DNA from: Gracilariopsis chorda
Lineage: Eukaryota > Rhodophyta > Florideophyceae > Gracilariales > Gracilariaceae
Direction: 5' to 3'
Length of the DNA: 64,000 nucleotides
Assembly: GCA_003194525.1 (NCBI GenBank)
Contig: NBIV01000007.1
Coordinates: 186,001 to 250,000 of the forward strand
Below, piece after piece: positions 1-11,981 of this stretch. The notes under the pieces are model-generated. The model searched no databases and was not told where the DNA came from. It worked only from the letters and a program-made list of their open reading frames with translations. The first letter of the stretch is position 1; each line of letters begins with the position of its first letter. The position numbers were made by a program, and so were the translations under genes.

Positions 1-1339
1 CGTCAGCGTCCGAAGGAACAGCGTCAGAGGTCTCCATAGGGTCGGCTACTTCTTCAGGAAACACCATTTCGTCCATGGAACCGTAGCCATCGGGGGAAGT
101 GCCTTCCAAATCTGCGGAGACCTGCGGTTCCTGAGGGACCGTAGGGTCATTGACCAGTGGTTGCGTAAGGATGGAGGGTAGGGGTTGGGACGAAGGGAGA
201 GCGCGCGAGTCGAATGGTTCAGTTTAAGGTGGGCGTGGCGCCAGAGAGACTTGGTCCATTGTGACTGTGTCCTGGAGCCCATCTCGGTCGATATTAACCG
301 TATGACCAAGGGACTTAAGTAGCTTGAAGGGCCTAGTGTACTTTGGCAACAGCTTCTTGGTGATGTCTTCGTCCTGGGCCTTTTTTTTCGGTGGTCTGGT
401 CAAGTAGGGGTAATCTCCCACGGCATTTTGCGGTGTGAACCGAACGGACCAATTGAAATCGGCCTTATAGCGCACTTGTGCTTTGTCTAATGTGGTCTGT
501 GCGGCCTTCAAGATAGAATCAATTCGCTTCCGCGAAGACCGTTTGGGCTGGGCGGGATTCATTTCCTCCGTTATGTCCTGAGGTGCTCCGAAGTCCTGTA
601 TGTCAACCATGTACGGCGCAGGGGCACGTACGAGGGTGAGGTCAAAAGGAGTTGTAACAGTGGACTTGTGCACTTGATTGTTATATGCATAGACCAGCGG
701 CTGGACATAGTCATCCCAGTCCAATTGGTGCTCGGAAACGTAGTGAATTAGCCTCTTGGCCAGGGTTTGCTTAAACCTTCTGGCTTGTCCATTGGTCCGA
801 GGATGGTAGGCGGTGGTGAGGAGATGTTTTAGACCTAAGGCCGATCACACATGCTCAAAGAATTTGGAGATAAACTGAAAGCCATTGTCCGTAAGGAGAT
901 AGAGCGGCGGTCTATAGGGATAAATTCAATGGACAAGGAAAGCCATGGCCACGTCCGTGGCGGTTGTTGATTTGAGCGGAATTGCTCGGGTCAACTTGGT
1001 CAACCGATCTGTAATCACCAATATAAATAAATTGCCATGGGTGGACTTCGGAAATGGCCCTAGGATATCCACAGCAGTGAGCTCCAAAGGCCCGGCCGCT
1101 GGGAATAACTTCAGTTTCCCTTGATGTACCGCTCTTGTACCTCGGATCTTTGCGCATGCTGCACAAGTGCTTGCGGTCTCCATTGTATCATTGGTCATCA
1201 GAGGCCAGTAAAAGTATCTCCTCAGGGTCTGATACAACTTAGTTTCTCCAGGATGGCGAGCCAACCTCGCATAGTGAGCGAGGTAAAGAAGGCGTGCTCG
1301 TAAGGCCTTAGGCGCTACGCGCTGTATCGCCCCGTCCAA
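1..1339 (-). pseudogene. G1 integrase (zinc-binding, core and C-terminal domains), broken
   Basis: Integrase would insert the element cDNA into the genome. The segment 1339-926 has an HHCC zinc-binding domain (HYARLARH followed by CAAC) and the start of the catalytic core (TAVDILGPF with the first Asp, then LVITDRLTKL). The core continues near 900-760 with LLTDNG (second Asp), but the position of the catalytic Glu in the usual NGQ.ERF motif reads NGQARRFK, so Glu is replaced by Arg. 724-224 is the C-terminal part (GDYPYLTRPPKKK, then DTVTMDQVSLAPRPP). After an in-frame TAA at 224, a Pro/Glu-rich tail stays open to the window edge. Frameshifts and the lost Glu make it inactive. Confidence 0.85.
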
Positions 1340-1372
1340 TGGTGACCTGCGACATAATATGCCTCGGCGGTC

Positions 1373-2571
1373 CTAATCAAATAGTGACCCAGGTTTGCCT
1401 ACTTTCTCTCCTATCTGGGCGCAGTATTCGTCCTTTTTCTGGGCCTGAAGGAATTCCTCGAGGGAAATTGGTGTAAGATTCGCGCTTTCCGACTGGGCCA
1501 TATGGATTTCCAACGGACGGCGCATAAGATCGCTGCGCCGTGTCCCCCCGTCCATTGGGCCATTCTCACCTCAGCCACCAGTGGTTCCTCTCCCTCGTCA
1601 TCAGAGTACTGTGGTCCATCCCAGATGGTGAGAATGTCATTTTCCAGGGGAGTTTGGTCCGTATCATCGGTTAGGATGCGTGACAGCGCATCTGCAGCCT
1701 GATGTTTCAGCCCTGGCCTATAGGTCACTTTGTAATCGAATTCGGCCAGGCGCAATCTCCATCGGGCCGGGCGGGAGGATGCGTCCGTCATGTTCAGTAG
1801 CCAACAGAGGACGTGGTAATCTTTCCTAATGGTAAAGCTAGTTCCTTCCAAATAAGGCCGAAGATGGAGCACTGACCACACGATGGCCAAAGATTCCTTT
1901 TCCGTGGTGCTATAGTTCCTTTCGGCCTTGGTCAGGGACGTACTCCAGTAGCCAATTGGGTGATAATCCTTAGAGGACTCCTGCTCTTGTAGAAGGGCTC
2001 AGCCCACTTGGGTCGCAGATGTGTCCGTATCTAGGATATACGGTGTATTGGCCTTGGGTAATGCCAAGACCGGCGGCTTAACCATATGTTCCTTCAGGTT
2101 CTGGTAGGCCTCATATTGCTCGTCCATGAGGTCATCAAATTCCGAAGGGGTCCCTTTCTTCAGCATCTCATTGAGAGGTGCTGCAATTTTCGCGAAACCT
2201 GGGACAAACCTACGGTAAACATTATAAAGGCCAAGGAAGGAGCGCAATTCCGAATGGATCCTAATGGGTCGTGCTTCCCGTATGGCTTTTGTTGTAACTT
2301 GGGCCCCTTGGAGTTTACTCGGCAGGACCACATGGCCAAGGTAGTCCACAGAGGGCTGGAAGAAGAAACAGTTCTTCAATTTCAGTGTGACACCAGCCTG
2401 CTGGAGTAACCTAAGAACTGCCTTCACATGTGCGAAGTGTTCCCTAATGGATCTGGAAAAGATGATCACATCATCTAGGTAGACCAAGGCGAACTTCCAT
2501 TTGACCCTGAACAAAATGATATCCATGGCCCGCTGGAAAGTAGCTGGCGCATTCATAAGACCAAAGGGCAT
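1373..2571 (-). pseudogene. G1 reverse transcriptase palm/thumb and RNase H, broken
   Basis: The segment 2571-1999 begins with MPFGLMNAPATFQRAMD and contains the polymerase active-site motif VYLDDVIIF. It continues with the connection motif NVYRRFVPGFAKIAAPLNEML. 1890-1411 continues the same frame as a gypsy RNase H (IRKDYHVLCWLL, then RLRLAEFDYKVTYRPG and HQAADALSR). The catalytic YLDD is intact. An in-frame stop near 1999 and frame changes on both sides separate this part from the protease/RT-finger part upstream and from the integrase downstream. The family identity is secure from motif order and spacing. Confidence 0.88.
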
Positions 2572-2612
2572 CCGTGTAAATCAAAATAATCTCTCGTGGG
2601 TCGTGAAGGTAG

Positions 2613-3923
2613 TCAGCAACTTCGCCTTTTCGTCCATGGGAACCTGCCAATACCCACAATTGGATCCAACGTGGTGAAAATTTGCGCGTCCCCAATGGAA
2701 TCTAGAAAGTCGTCCATATGGGGGATAGGATAAGTATCCCTCTTGGTCACCGCATTTAGTTTGCTGTAATCAATACAAAACCGTACGGTCCCGTCCTTCT
2801 TGGCCACTAGGACAAAATGGCTAGCCCATTCGGCCTCAGTGGATGGTGCACGCTCAATGATCCCAGCGGACTTCATTTTCTCCACCTCCTTGGCTACCAC
2901 CTCTCGTTGTTTTAGGACAGTCCGATATGGGTGCTGATATTGGGGCGTGGCCCCATCCTTAAGGTCAATTCGATGCCTTGTGGCATCGATCTCGCCCAGC
3001 TTTCCACTCCACATGCTAGCAAAGTCCTTGAGGAGATCAATGACTTGTTTCTTATATGGTTCAAAGTCATCGCCAAGGTTGACGTCGTTTTCCCACTTGG
3101 ACGGTGGTTCATCCCCAGGAACCAACTTCTCCGCATCAATCTCCATAATGGCCACTGGAGCAGGCATAGATACACCCACCACTGCACCCTTGGGTAGCCT
3201 TGTAGGCTTGTCACGGAAGTTGCTCATGGTGACCGCAAAGAGCCGGTTGGGTACCGCATTTATTACTCCATTTGCCATGAGTGAAAGGTGTTTCGTTACC
3301 AACTTGGGATGGTTTTGCAATAAGACCAGACCTGAAGACTTGCATACCGCTGCAGCGGCTACCTGGGTCATAGGCGGTATGACTATCACTTTTCCCAATC
3401 TGACCTGGTTGGACACGGTTCTCGTGAGAAGCTTGACCTTAGCTGGGGCAGCCTCGGGTCCAGGGCGCGAGCTGACAATCGCCAATGGTGGTCCTCGATG
3501 GAAAGCGACCCTCTTTTGGCCAGCATAGATTGCCTTTATATATCTACCAATAAAGCTCGTCCCCAGGATTCTTTCTGCCCCCAGGTTCGGACATACATAA
3601 AACCAAGTCTTAACCTTCAGGTGACCCAATTGGACGTAAAGCGGAATTATTCCACGAATGTCCATCGGCCGACGTGATGCGTCTGTTAGATTCGGTGACT
3701 TCTTTTCCTGTATCATCCTTTCCCAGCCCAATGGTAAGACCTTTGGATGCACCAGATTGGGGCCTGCTCCAGTATCCAATACGGCCGTAAACGTCCTTGT
3801 GGTATTGGCCTGTAGTCCCAAGGTTCCCTGTACCTTGTAGTTATCTTTCCTCACGACACAAACAGCGTCCTCCAGGTCTTCCCATTGGTCCACAGCATAC
3901 ACCCGACTCGAGACCCCTGTCAT
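2613..3923 (-). pseudogene. G1 aspartic protease and reverse transcriptase N-terminal half
   Basis: This 436-residue reading frame starts with a retropepsin-like domain. The catalytic motif VLDTGAGPNLVHP lies near residues 48-60. A spacer follows, then the RT fingers: RHRIDLKDGATPQYQHPY, MKSAGIIERAPSTEAEWASH, VLVAKKDGTVRFCIDYSKLN and YPIPHMDDFLDSIGDA. The frame is lost after FTTLD, and the palm domain resumes in another frame at 2571. In Ty3/gypsy elements protease, RT, RNase H and integrase are made as one polyprotein, so this is the N-terminal half of pol. Confidence 0.88.
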
Positions 3924-4012
3924 TTCGTCCTCTGGTTTCTTTCTCTTCTCAGCTCCTGTGGTCTGCGAGTCCGATGGTTTTAGGCGGCAGATATAAGAGG
4001 GCCGAAACGCCT

Positions 4013-5887
4013 CTATGCGTCCCTCCGGTCGTTTTCCTGTGGCGTGAGCACCGCAAGATCGCCCTGTCCGTCCAGGTATTCGACGCTATCCCTTGGGTCT
4101 TCAACCATCTTGACCTCAGGTTGCTTCACCGGTGTGGTCAAGAAAGTCACATACTTTGAGCTCCCTGACGCTCCAGTGGTCTTCAGACGGAAGGTCCTAC
4201 GGAAGTAACCCTCGGCTCGGCGCACCTGATAGTTCTCCTCCCTTCACGCCATAATCCCTATTCGGATGTCTTCAGGCATATACTTTAAGCAGTCACACGG
4301 CCGGGCCGTGTAAAGACAAATATAACAGGCCTAATTTGACTTCATAATGACGTCCTACGGGGGGGCAATCGGAGAATAACGGGGTGTCGCCGGGGCCGAT
4401 GGGGTGGTAGTTCCTGACGGAAATGCCGATGGTGCTCCTGACGGAGCTGAGGAGAAGCTTACCGCGAGAGCATCTGCGGTGTCTGAATGCCCAAAGGCCA
4501 AGTCCGATTCCGACGGGGATTCTACCATGTGGGCCTTCACTTCTCTGGTCAGAGGTCTTGCGCGACCCCTAGTATCCGCGTCACCCGTTCAACGGGAAGT
4601 CCTATAGGTCTTGCCGTATCCTTCGGCATACGTCATAAACTGACTCAATGTCAAGTCCGGATGGGCAGTGTTGTGGTTTCAGACATGAGTCCGTATCGCA
4701 GGGAGCAATCCCGCGATAAAATGTCGCTTCAGCTGGCCCTCGGAGAACAAATTCCCGCACCTGCGGGCTCTAGTCCAAAGTTGGTAGGAGTAGTCCGTTT
4801 CGGACGTGCTGGAACTCTGGTGGTATTCAATTACCTCCTGATAGGCGTCCATTATGTGGTCATCAGTCGCATATGTTTCCAACAGGTAATGAACAACCTC
4901 TGGATAGGTCCTTAGGAGCTCCCGATCTTGGGCATCAATGGGGTTGGCCGAGCCAGAGATCTTGGCAACCTCTTGGTCCTTTGCTTTTCCACTTATGAAA
5001 AACTGGAAGCAATAAAGCGCCGCTCCTTCATGAACACCATTTTGGTCACAGGGTACCTGAAACGAGCTCAAGAACCTAAGGACTGTAATTGGATCCTTCC
5101 CAGAAAACTTGTCCGGGACAGTCAGTTGCATTCTCTTCCCCCACCTGGCACTCTTGTTGGCGACCGAAGAAGTGCACCGCGTGGACCGATCCATCAAACG
5201 GTACGTGTTGATGTCTAAGACCTTCTGGAAAAGCTCATTAGGCGTGATCAATGGTTTGAGGCGCCGAACATCCGACTCATCCGTATCGGTTTCGAAAGAG
5301 TCTGACGAGTCCAAATGGCCATCGCTCGAGTCCGAGTTGTGCCTCTTCCGATGGTTCGTCCTTGACTTACGCCTTCGGCTGCTTCTCCTCTTCCTATGGG
5401 TCTCGGTATCTACGAGGTCTTTTTGGGCGAACTCTTCATCGTCCTCGAATACTCGTCGGCGTACCGAACGCCGTGCTGTCTATTGGTCTTATATCCCGCA
5501 CGACCTCTTTGCCTCTGGAGTTTCTCTTCTCCAGGCGGTATAGAACCCAATGGGCCTTCCTGTGCTGTACTCAGGCGAAGGGCTACTTCTATAGCTGCTC
5601 CTTGAGGTTCGGTGTGTTAACCGATGGATTTTCAATGGTAAACTTTGAGAAACAGCCCGACGGCTGTGAATTGTGCCTGCCTGGCGGGTGATTTCCTCTT
5701 GGATGGTCATGGCAATGTACTCCACGAGGAAATCTGATTGCACAACCTTAGAAACCAGTTGTTCTGCCAGAAAGGAGAGGCGCTCCCGTAATAATCTATC
5801 CAGCTGGTCCCTAAGGAACTGGTATACTTGATTTTCGCACCAAAAGCGGAGTTTCGGCAATAGGAGAGCGGCGACATCGTCCACCAT
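4013..5887 (-). pseudogene. G1 Gag-like structural protein, broken
   Basis: Two blocks share one frame. 5887-5489 is a helical N-terminal region (LRDQLDRLLRERLSFLAEQL). 5314-4679 is a retrotransposon capsid domain (MQLTVPDKFSGKDPITVLRF, YLLETYATDDHIMDAYQEVI, LKRHFIAGLLPAIRTHV). Near 4340-4290 is a degenerate zinc-knuckle-like stretch (CYICLYTARPCDCLKYM) in which the His of the CCHC motif is not evident. A short block at 4225-4013 leads to the protease. The assignment rests on position 5' of pol and on the general pattern of gypsy capsids. The stop codons make it nonfunctional. Confidence 0.7.
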
Positions 5888-6303
5888 GGGGGGGTGGTTA
5901 CGGCAGCAGCTAAGTCCTGAGGCTGTTCTGCATCATTCCTTGGGCCTTACGGAAGATTGAGCTGATCCATGCTCTCGCGGTGGCGAGCAACCAATGGCGA
6001 ATCTCTGGTTATTCTTTGAGGATTGTCCACAGGGTCTATAACACGTCCATTGGAGCGGCTGCAGGTACTCCTACGGTCACTATTATTGTCTGCTTGGGCG
6101 GCCAATGGGGGTATGGTGATTGTGGGAGGTGTGGCTACACCCGGGGTTCCTTGTTGGTCTTCGTTCCTTGGGTTGGGTTGTTGGTTATCTATACGGTCGG
6201 TGTTGCTTTCGAGACAGTTGCGTCGACTAGTAGTCCTATGGTAGAAGTCCTATTCGTAAACTCCTTTTCTTAAGTTCCAAATGGCTGTTCCTGTAGGCGT
6301 CTA

Positions 6304-6316
6304 GGTCGGGAGACCA
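6304..6316 (-). other. G1 primer-binding site
   Basis: The plus strand reads GGTCGGGAGACCA, which looks like a tRNA 3' end with an added CCA. The minus strand therefore carries its complement just inside the LTR. The same 13-mer recurs at 60683-60695 inside G3, and a close variant lies at the matching place in G2, which supports the call. Confidence 0.6.
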
Positions 6317-6318
6317 GT

Positions 6319-6829
6319 TGTAGTAGAATAATAAGTCCTTTGGCCAACTGGGGTAGTGGTCTACTAGGGGGTAGTAGCTGCAGAGAGCCAGCTACCGAGG
6401 TGACAATCCACTGGGTCTACTAGTGACGTGGGCACCAACTGGGAGCGAGGCGAAATGGGCGGGGGCTATCTGAAGTCCCTACAGGTCGGGAGAATGGTAG
6501 CGATGGCTTGGAAGCGTTTGGAGTCCTACTGGCTGCATATGGCGGCAAGAAGACGGTGAGGGTGCTTGTCTTTACGCCTTAGAGATCGGCGGCACTCGAG
6601 CCAACCTATATGACTGGCGAAGCGCTCTGACCTCCAGACAATATCCTAACAAATTACATAAAATTAGCTACATAATAAAACCTACGGCCACAGTGCCTTG
6701 TCACTCGCACTGTCCCCTCGTATCTCCCGCGTAGGCACCCAGCTGGGCCACGTGGAATATTTCGGCCAGCAATGTTCTGACCTATGTCAGCCCAGCCCCA
6801 CGGTTACTTCACCACTGCACCTGCCCAAT
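6319..6829 (-). repeat. Putative 5' LTR of G1 (second copy outside the window)
   Basis: The stretch starts just outside the primer-binding site, with TG on the plus strand (CA on the minus). It contains an AT-rich block at 6651-6683 and a CACGTG box at 6749-6754, the same arrangement as in the other LTRs here. No second copy is in the window to fix its far end. Element A abuts at 6830, so it may be truncated. Confidence 0.45.
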
Positions 6830-7760
6830 TGTCATTCTCCTACAAAAACCAATGGGGGTTGTAGCTCTCAAGGCGTGTGAGTCCTTGGTGCCTATGGAGA
6901 ATAAACTCAGTGGACGAGCCCTCTACTCCACACGAGCGTCGGGTGTAAATCCAATGTTGGATACTGGCTATACCGGTAGAGGTGAATACTAAGAATTCTG
7001 AGAGTAACGAGATCAGAGAAGAACCCAAGTGAGGGAAGTAGACTGCGTACTCAGCGATTGTAAAGTCCAAAACGGGGACAAAAACCAGACAACGAAGGGG
7101 CAAGTATCGTGCTCAGAGCAACAACATACCCGAGAATCAAGGGGTAAAACAGGAACAAAAACCAACGGAACAACATACTGGGGCGAAGATCTGTCCTGCA
7201 ACAGGATACACACAACAAACAGAGTAATGTTAGACCCACGGTCGGTGTACTTACACAGATTTCCTGAGCAGTCCCAAGGAGCTAGTGGTACTGAAATGGA
7301 ACGTGGTTACTCTCCAGATGGAGTCGTGAAACTACGAGGGCAGTTGCGACCAGAGCCCGCTCTAGTTTGTCAGAATAGAGCGATGGTTTGGAAGACCAAC
7401 CTTGGTTGAGTTTACTGTGACTTTGCGATCGCGAGGTCACACCCACCTAAGTAAGATTCAATAGAAACACGTAAACTAGTTAGAGAAATATGTGCACACC
7501 TTCTCAGGGCCATACACGTGGAGAACCCACTGTCAGGATCCAAATTAAGCTAAGCTACTAAATATATTCCAAAATTGGAGCCAGAAATTCCCACCCGTTC
7601 CTCGCGTTTTTCCTGTACCAGTCCATATAGAATTCACCTGAAGGGGAAAATTCACACCAAAGATTGCCACAATTGAACCCACAATTGAGGCAAATCCGTA
7701 CACTGGTAATGCTCCTAGGGAGGGTAATAGCAACTCCCAAAGGAGAGTTTTTGCTCCATA
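6830..7760 (-). repeat. 3' LTR of element A
   Basis: It aligns end to end with 11982-12911. Shared anchors include the AAACTCAGTGGACGAGCC box (near 6903 and 12050), TACTGGCTATACCGGTAGAG and ACGCGAGGTCA-like segments. It carries CACGTG at 7515-7520. The outer end is inferred from the partner copy and is diverged (TGTCATTC against TGTTGGAG). Confidence 0.78.
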
Positions 7761-7762
7761 TA

Positions 7763-7773
7763 TCCCCCTCCTT
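7763..7773 (-). other. Polypurine tract of element A
   Basis: The minus strand reads AAGGAGGGGGA directly before the 3' LTR. Such purine runs prime plus-strand cDNA synthesis in LTR elements. The position agrees with the orientation given by the primer-binding site. Confidence 0.6.
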
Positions 7774-10700
7774 AGTTACAGGAACACGGCAGACTTGATG
7801 GGCGACGACGACCGAAAGCGAGCGGTACCGACACTTAGCATGAATACATCCCCAGTTTGGGTCAATCATCTCCTTTTCTCTTCTCGAGAGGCTAGACTCA
7901 TGAGCACCACCAGAGAGTTCAACAACTTAGAGATACCTCTCCCAAAATCGGGTGCTAGCGTGAAGAACATCCCATGTGGCGGACTCCAAACTGGTTTGTT
8001 CGAATACGGGACCCCTCTTGGGTCTTGCGTTCTCGCTGTGGATGGCGATCCATGCGAGTGCCCAGTTCGGGCACGATTCCCGAACCCTTCGATGGTAACC
8101 GATCACCTGGGTCATTGCACGCCACATTCATCCAACCGAACCAAGGAAGGTGGTCTTCTCCCGTAATCGGGTCGTATTCGTTCGCCGACAGCGAGGTTGA
8201 GCTCTACAACATGCAGCACACCGCTTGATGACAGCCTGCCATCCAGAACAGCCTGTGGTACTTATCCTTCTTCCTTATTAAGGGTTTTCTCTTCTCTCCG
8301 CTCCTTTAGTCCTTCTAACTTCAATTCGAAATATGCCGGTAATCGGTGATGCACTATCTTCCGAGTATTTGGCGAAAAACAAGTTCAAGAAGATCGGCTC
8401 CCTCCTAAAATCTCCTTTGAGATACTTCGTGCAGTATTTAGTTGAGTCAATGATCCCTCGCGTCGAGGTCTTGCTGGAGCGTTTCCGTCGTCGGATCACT
8501 TTTTCTGGAGGTAGAACAAAGAAAATTCTTCGGTAGCAACACAGCACTTTGCACCTAACTAGAGGTCCTATTTGCTCTTCTACACCCTCGTCAGGACAGT
8601 ATCCGTACCATCGGATTTGACGCAGTGACTCTCCTTTTGGTGTGTAGAAATGACGCACTCTGCAGACAGTCACGAACCCATGATAGCAGATGTACACCTT
8701 TCGAGGTTTCTCGTCCACTATGGGTAACTGTAACCCCAGGGGGAAGATCAACTTCCTGCAGGGTTTCGCATGTGAACTCTACTCAGTCGCACAGTCCCAC
8801 GTTGTGTTCACTATCACCAGCACTGCGACATCCGATGATAATGAACGACAGTCACGCCAAACTGGAGGTAGAGACACCCAAAAAGGTAAATGATAACACG
8901 ACGTAGCGTCCCTAGCTAGTTTAACGATTGAATCCAAAATATCCTCCACGAGGTGTATGTGTGACATCGGATGTCGTAGAACAACCCTCAGCTTCGGGTA
9001 TGCACGACACGCATAATGCGTCTGACCACACCATATGGTGAATTCTCCAGTTTGATGACCGTCTGCGGCTTCACATCACTAACCCAATATTAGGTCGTCC
9101 TCAAGGAGGTCCGTACATGATGCTGGCACACCCTCACAGGAGCTCCCCGATAACGGAGCAAACGAGAGCACCCTGAGAGTTTGACAAATTCCTTCCCTTA
9201 TACGAGATTGGAAATACCGTTAACGGTGCCCAAATGACCTACAAAAGGGTACCTCTTAAAGCTGTTCTACCCCATAATGAAATGGATTTCTAAACGTTCA
9301 TGACGGAGCAGGAACGGCAAGGCGGTAACTTTCCAAATCCCAGCAGGGCACTCAAGATCATTGAACGAATCCGTGACGACAGAGATGCTCGCGCATTGCC
9401 TTTCCTGTGCAAAGTGGCGGTTAGACCGTGCACGGTGCTTTCCAACGTCCCGATTGGTCGGGTAATAGCACGCGTGCACCTCACCGGCAGTACGCCACAA
9501 CAGTGGCCAACAAATCCCAAGGGGGCACAGCAGTAGCGATTCACCCGCGCGCGGGGCAGGCGCCGTGGCCAGGTAAAAAATTACGAAATTAAAATTCCTG
9601 TACACCGTTGCAAGTGGTTTTCAATCTTGATTGTACCTGAGTAGGGACCAGCCACGCTGTGGCACTCTAAAAAATGCAAAAATTGCAGTGCCGGCCACGC
9701 GGCGCGTTCAGCGCCATTTACCAATTCCACGCCTGTGGACATGCTCCGTGAGATGTATATCAACACAGTAATTGTGCTCAACTTCAACAGTCCCCGACAA
9801 GGTTAAACGTCACCAAATTCTCTTTCGAAGAGTTTCACAGTGTCTCTATTGGATTTCATCGTATCATAAAAGCCAGATGGTGGTCCTTAACAAATCTCAG
9901 TCATCACTGATATGTTTCCGACAAGGGGTCCACAACCACAGCGCCTTATAGTTAGACAGTAACCGGAATCAATAGCACAGAATGAACTCGCGTCTGTGGC
10001 GAACTGCCTGAGAAACAGGTACCTTCCCAAAAATGAGGCTTGAAATCCTGCTAGCTTCTTCCCTTATAGGGGTAACATGGACCTTACTGACAGTGTCCCG
10101 GACTGAAGGGGTGATAGAATTGCTAACCCAACGTGGTTATACCTGCGAATCTGTACCCGAAGCATTCGGAGTAACTGTCTCGCAGTTGTAAAGAGACCCA
10201 ATAAAGGGTACGACCCGTCGACGCACCGCTGCGGTGAGCGTCGAGCGTCTCGCAACAAAATGAAAATCCTAGCGTATGGGACCATCGACAATGTCTCCCT
10301 TAATAAGGGTATCCATGCAATTCCTGACAGACTTCCCATCCAAATTGGTGATTAATTCGCAACAAAAACGGTAAGGTATTCGAGCGTTTGTAACCGAGTC
10401 AGTCGGGTCATGCATCTCCAATTTAGGAACAGTAGAACTCCCATATGTGGGTTAAGAGGCTCCGCCGAGACATTCTTTGAAGGACTATTGTTCTCCTTCC
10501 ACTCCTCAGGGAAAAATCCAAAACACAGTGTACCGTCCGATAGAGGAGTAACTCATCAAGATTTGTGCAGCTGACCCCTTAAGGGATTAGGCCCAGTTCT
10601 TTTGGGAGGCCAAAGTGACCGATGTATCGGAAAATCTTCGATCCAAGTGCCGGATAATCACCAACAGAGACCATGATGTATCTCTGTAGACCACCCATCC

Positions 10701-11967
10701 TGTGAGAATAATTCAAAGTATGGAGAGCTCTTAAATGAGACGATAACAATCTCCCGTGATAGGAAAAACTGTGCAAGCATAGATGCGAGTCACAAAAAGG
10801 AGGGTGGGAAAACCATCAAAACACAACTAGTGTAAACTTTGAAACCTCGATAACACCAGATCGGTGAACAAACAAAAACAAAACAAAAACGTAAACAATG
10901 TCACTACTCGCTCCCTCGGGTGTCATTACCTCAAAATAAGGATCTCAAACCGTCGGTGAACAAGCAGTAGCGACACATCTAAGCAGTGAAAGCAGTACTT
11001 TACGAAACAGAAGTAAACCATGTGTCCTGAACCGGAAGAACGGTTGAATTCCGATCCTTTGGTTACTTTAATAGACCACATCGAACAAGATGATGCCTCT
11101 CTACAGAGGCGAAGAAATCCAAAGAAAAATCTGACCCGGCTTCGGTACCAAGCACAGCAACGTGAGAACCCATGAAATGGTGACGACACGCAGACTTGCG
11201 AGTCGACTCCATGGAGGATTTGAATTCGAGGTGGATACGGATATCTTCCAAAAAAGCATCCCGGGTTGAGAGTGAGACCAAAAGGCTTCAAATGTCAATG
11301 ACCCCTGCGCAAATGACACATATCCCAAATGGGAATCTCCCACATGTAGGTTTTTAGACCGGGATTCACTGCAAGCGGTTCACCCTGACCAAGAGAACTA
11401 GAATAACTCCCATTCAGAACTACACTCCTTTGGAGATCCACATGAACCGCAAGGGCCTTCTCCATGATGAACTCTAAATGGGTGAAACCAGGAGCACCGT
11501 AATGACCACGGTCAGTCGCCAATGGCGTCTTACTGTGTTGGGCTACCATGCCAATCTCTTCCGGTCCCAATGCAACTGAGAGTGCTTTACAAAGGTTCGG
11601 ATCCAGGTTTTTATCATTCCGACTCTCGAGTACTGACGTACTCAACTTTATGTACGCAAATGTCACCGACACGGCCGACTGAGTGGAGAAGTTCCCAAGA
11701 CCGGGAACGGGCGGCATCATACTGTAGATATAATACTGACACTGTTCAGGACAACAAAAAGGATGATCACAGGACTTCTGAAGAGCGGATACCGAAGACA
11801 AAAACAACTTCTTCAGGAAACCTACAATGCAGGTTTGCTGACTTTCAATCCTCACGAAGGAGCCCTTCACTATCCGGAATCCGGCATCCAGAACGTCTCC
11901 CGAAAGCGAGTAAAACCTTCAAGCGACCAAGAATAGTTCAAAATTCCAATTCCAAATATGAATTCTA
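7774..11967 (-). other. Interior of element A, no recognisable gene
   Basis: About 4.2 kb between the LTRs. Only short open frames occur on either strand, and none shows a retroelement motif (no protease DTG, RT DD, integrase HHCC or CCHC knuckle). I see no tRNA, tandem repeat or clear host gene. The longest minus-strand frame next to the primer-binding site (11870-11295) sits where gag would be and is listed separately. Confidence 0.5.
11295..11870 (-). CDS. Unrecognised reading frame in the gag position of element A
   Basis: This 191-codon frame lies about 110 bp inside the 5' LTR on the element's sense strand, which is where gag is expected. I do not recognise the product: no zinc knuckle, no capsid-like pattern, no membrane segment. 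Sense codons continue in another frame after the stop (11281-11063, including MESTRKSACRHHFMGSHV), so a frameshifted longer protein is possible. It may also be chance. I do not assign a function. Confidence 0.22.
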   Translation of the reverse strand: MKGSFVRIESQQTCIVGFLKKLFLSSVSALQKSCDHPFCCPEQCQYYIYSMMPPVPGLGNFSTQSAVSVTFAYIKLSTSVLESRNDKNLDPNLCKALSVALGPEEIGMVAQHSKTPLATDRGHYGAPGFTHLEFIMEKALAVHVDLQRSVVLNGSYSSSLGQGEPLAVNPGLKTYMWEIPIWDMCHLRRGH

Positions 11968-11980
11968 AGTCAGGATACCA
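11968..11980 (-). other. Primer-binding site of element A
   Basis: The minus strand reads TGGTATCCTGACT right after the LTR end. TGGTATC complements a tRNA ending GATACCA, as for initiator methionine tRNAs used by many copia-type elements. The match is limited to the first bases. Confidence 0.5.
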
Positions 11981-11981
11981 C

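Larger units (their letters stand above)
1..6829 (-). mobile_element. Ty3/gypsy LTR retrotransposon G1, partial and defective
   Basis: Read on the minus strand, this stretch carries gag, aspartic protease, reverse transcriptase, RNase H and integrase in the Ty3/gypsy order. A putative 5' LTR begins near 6319 and a primer-binding site lies at 6304-6316. The integrase C-terminus runs off the left edge, so the chromodomain (if any) and the 3' LTR are outside the window. The pol frame changes at least twice (near 2590 and 1380), so the copy cannot make an intact polyprotein. The 5' LTR meets element A at 6830. About 5890-6300, between the LTR and gag, holds no recognisable gene. Confidence 0.9.

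Noticed and set aside
2947..3528. Long plus-strand frame opposite the G1 protease
   Set aside because: It is antisense to a secure protease/RT reading frame and has no domain; a shadow frame.
6304..6316. Possible tRNA gene 3' end (GGTCGGGAGACCA) at 6304 and 60683
   Set aside because: No D-arm, anticodon arm or acceptor complement is found nearby. The position next to an LTR explains it as a primer-binding site.
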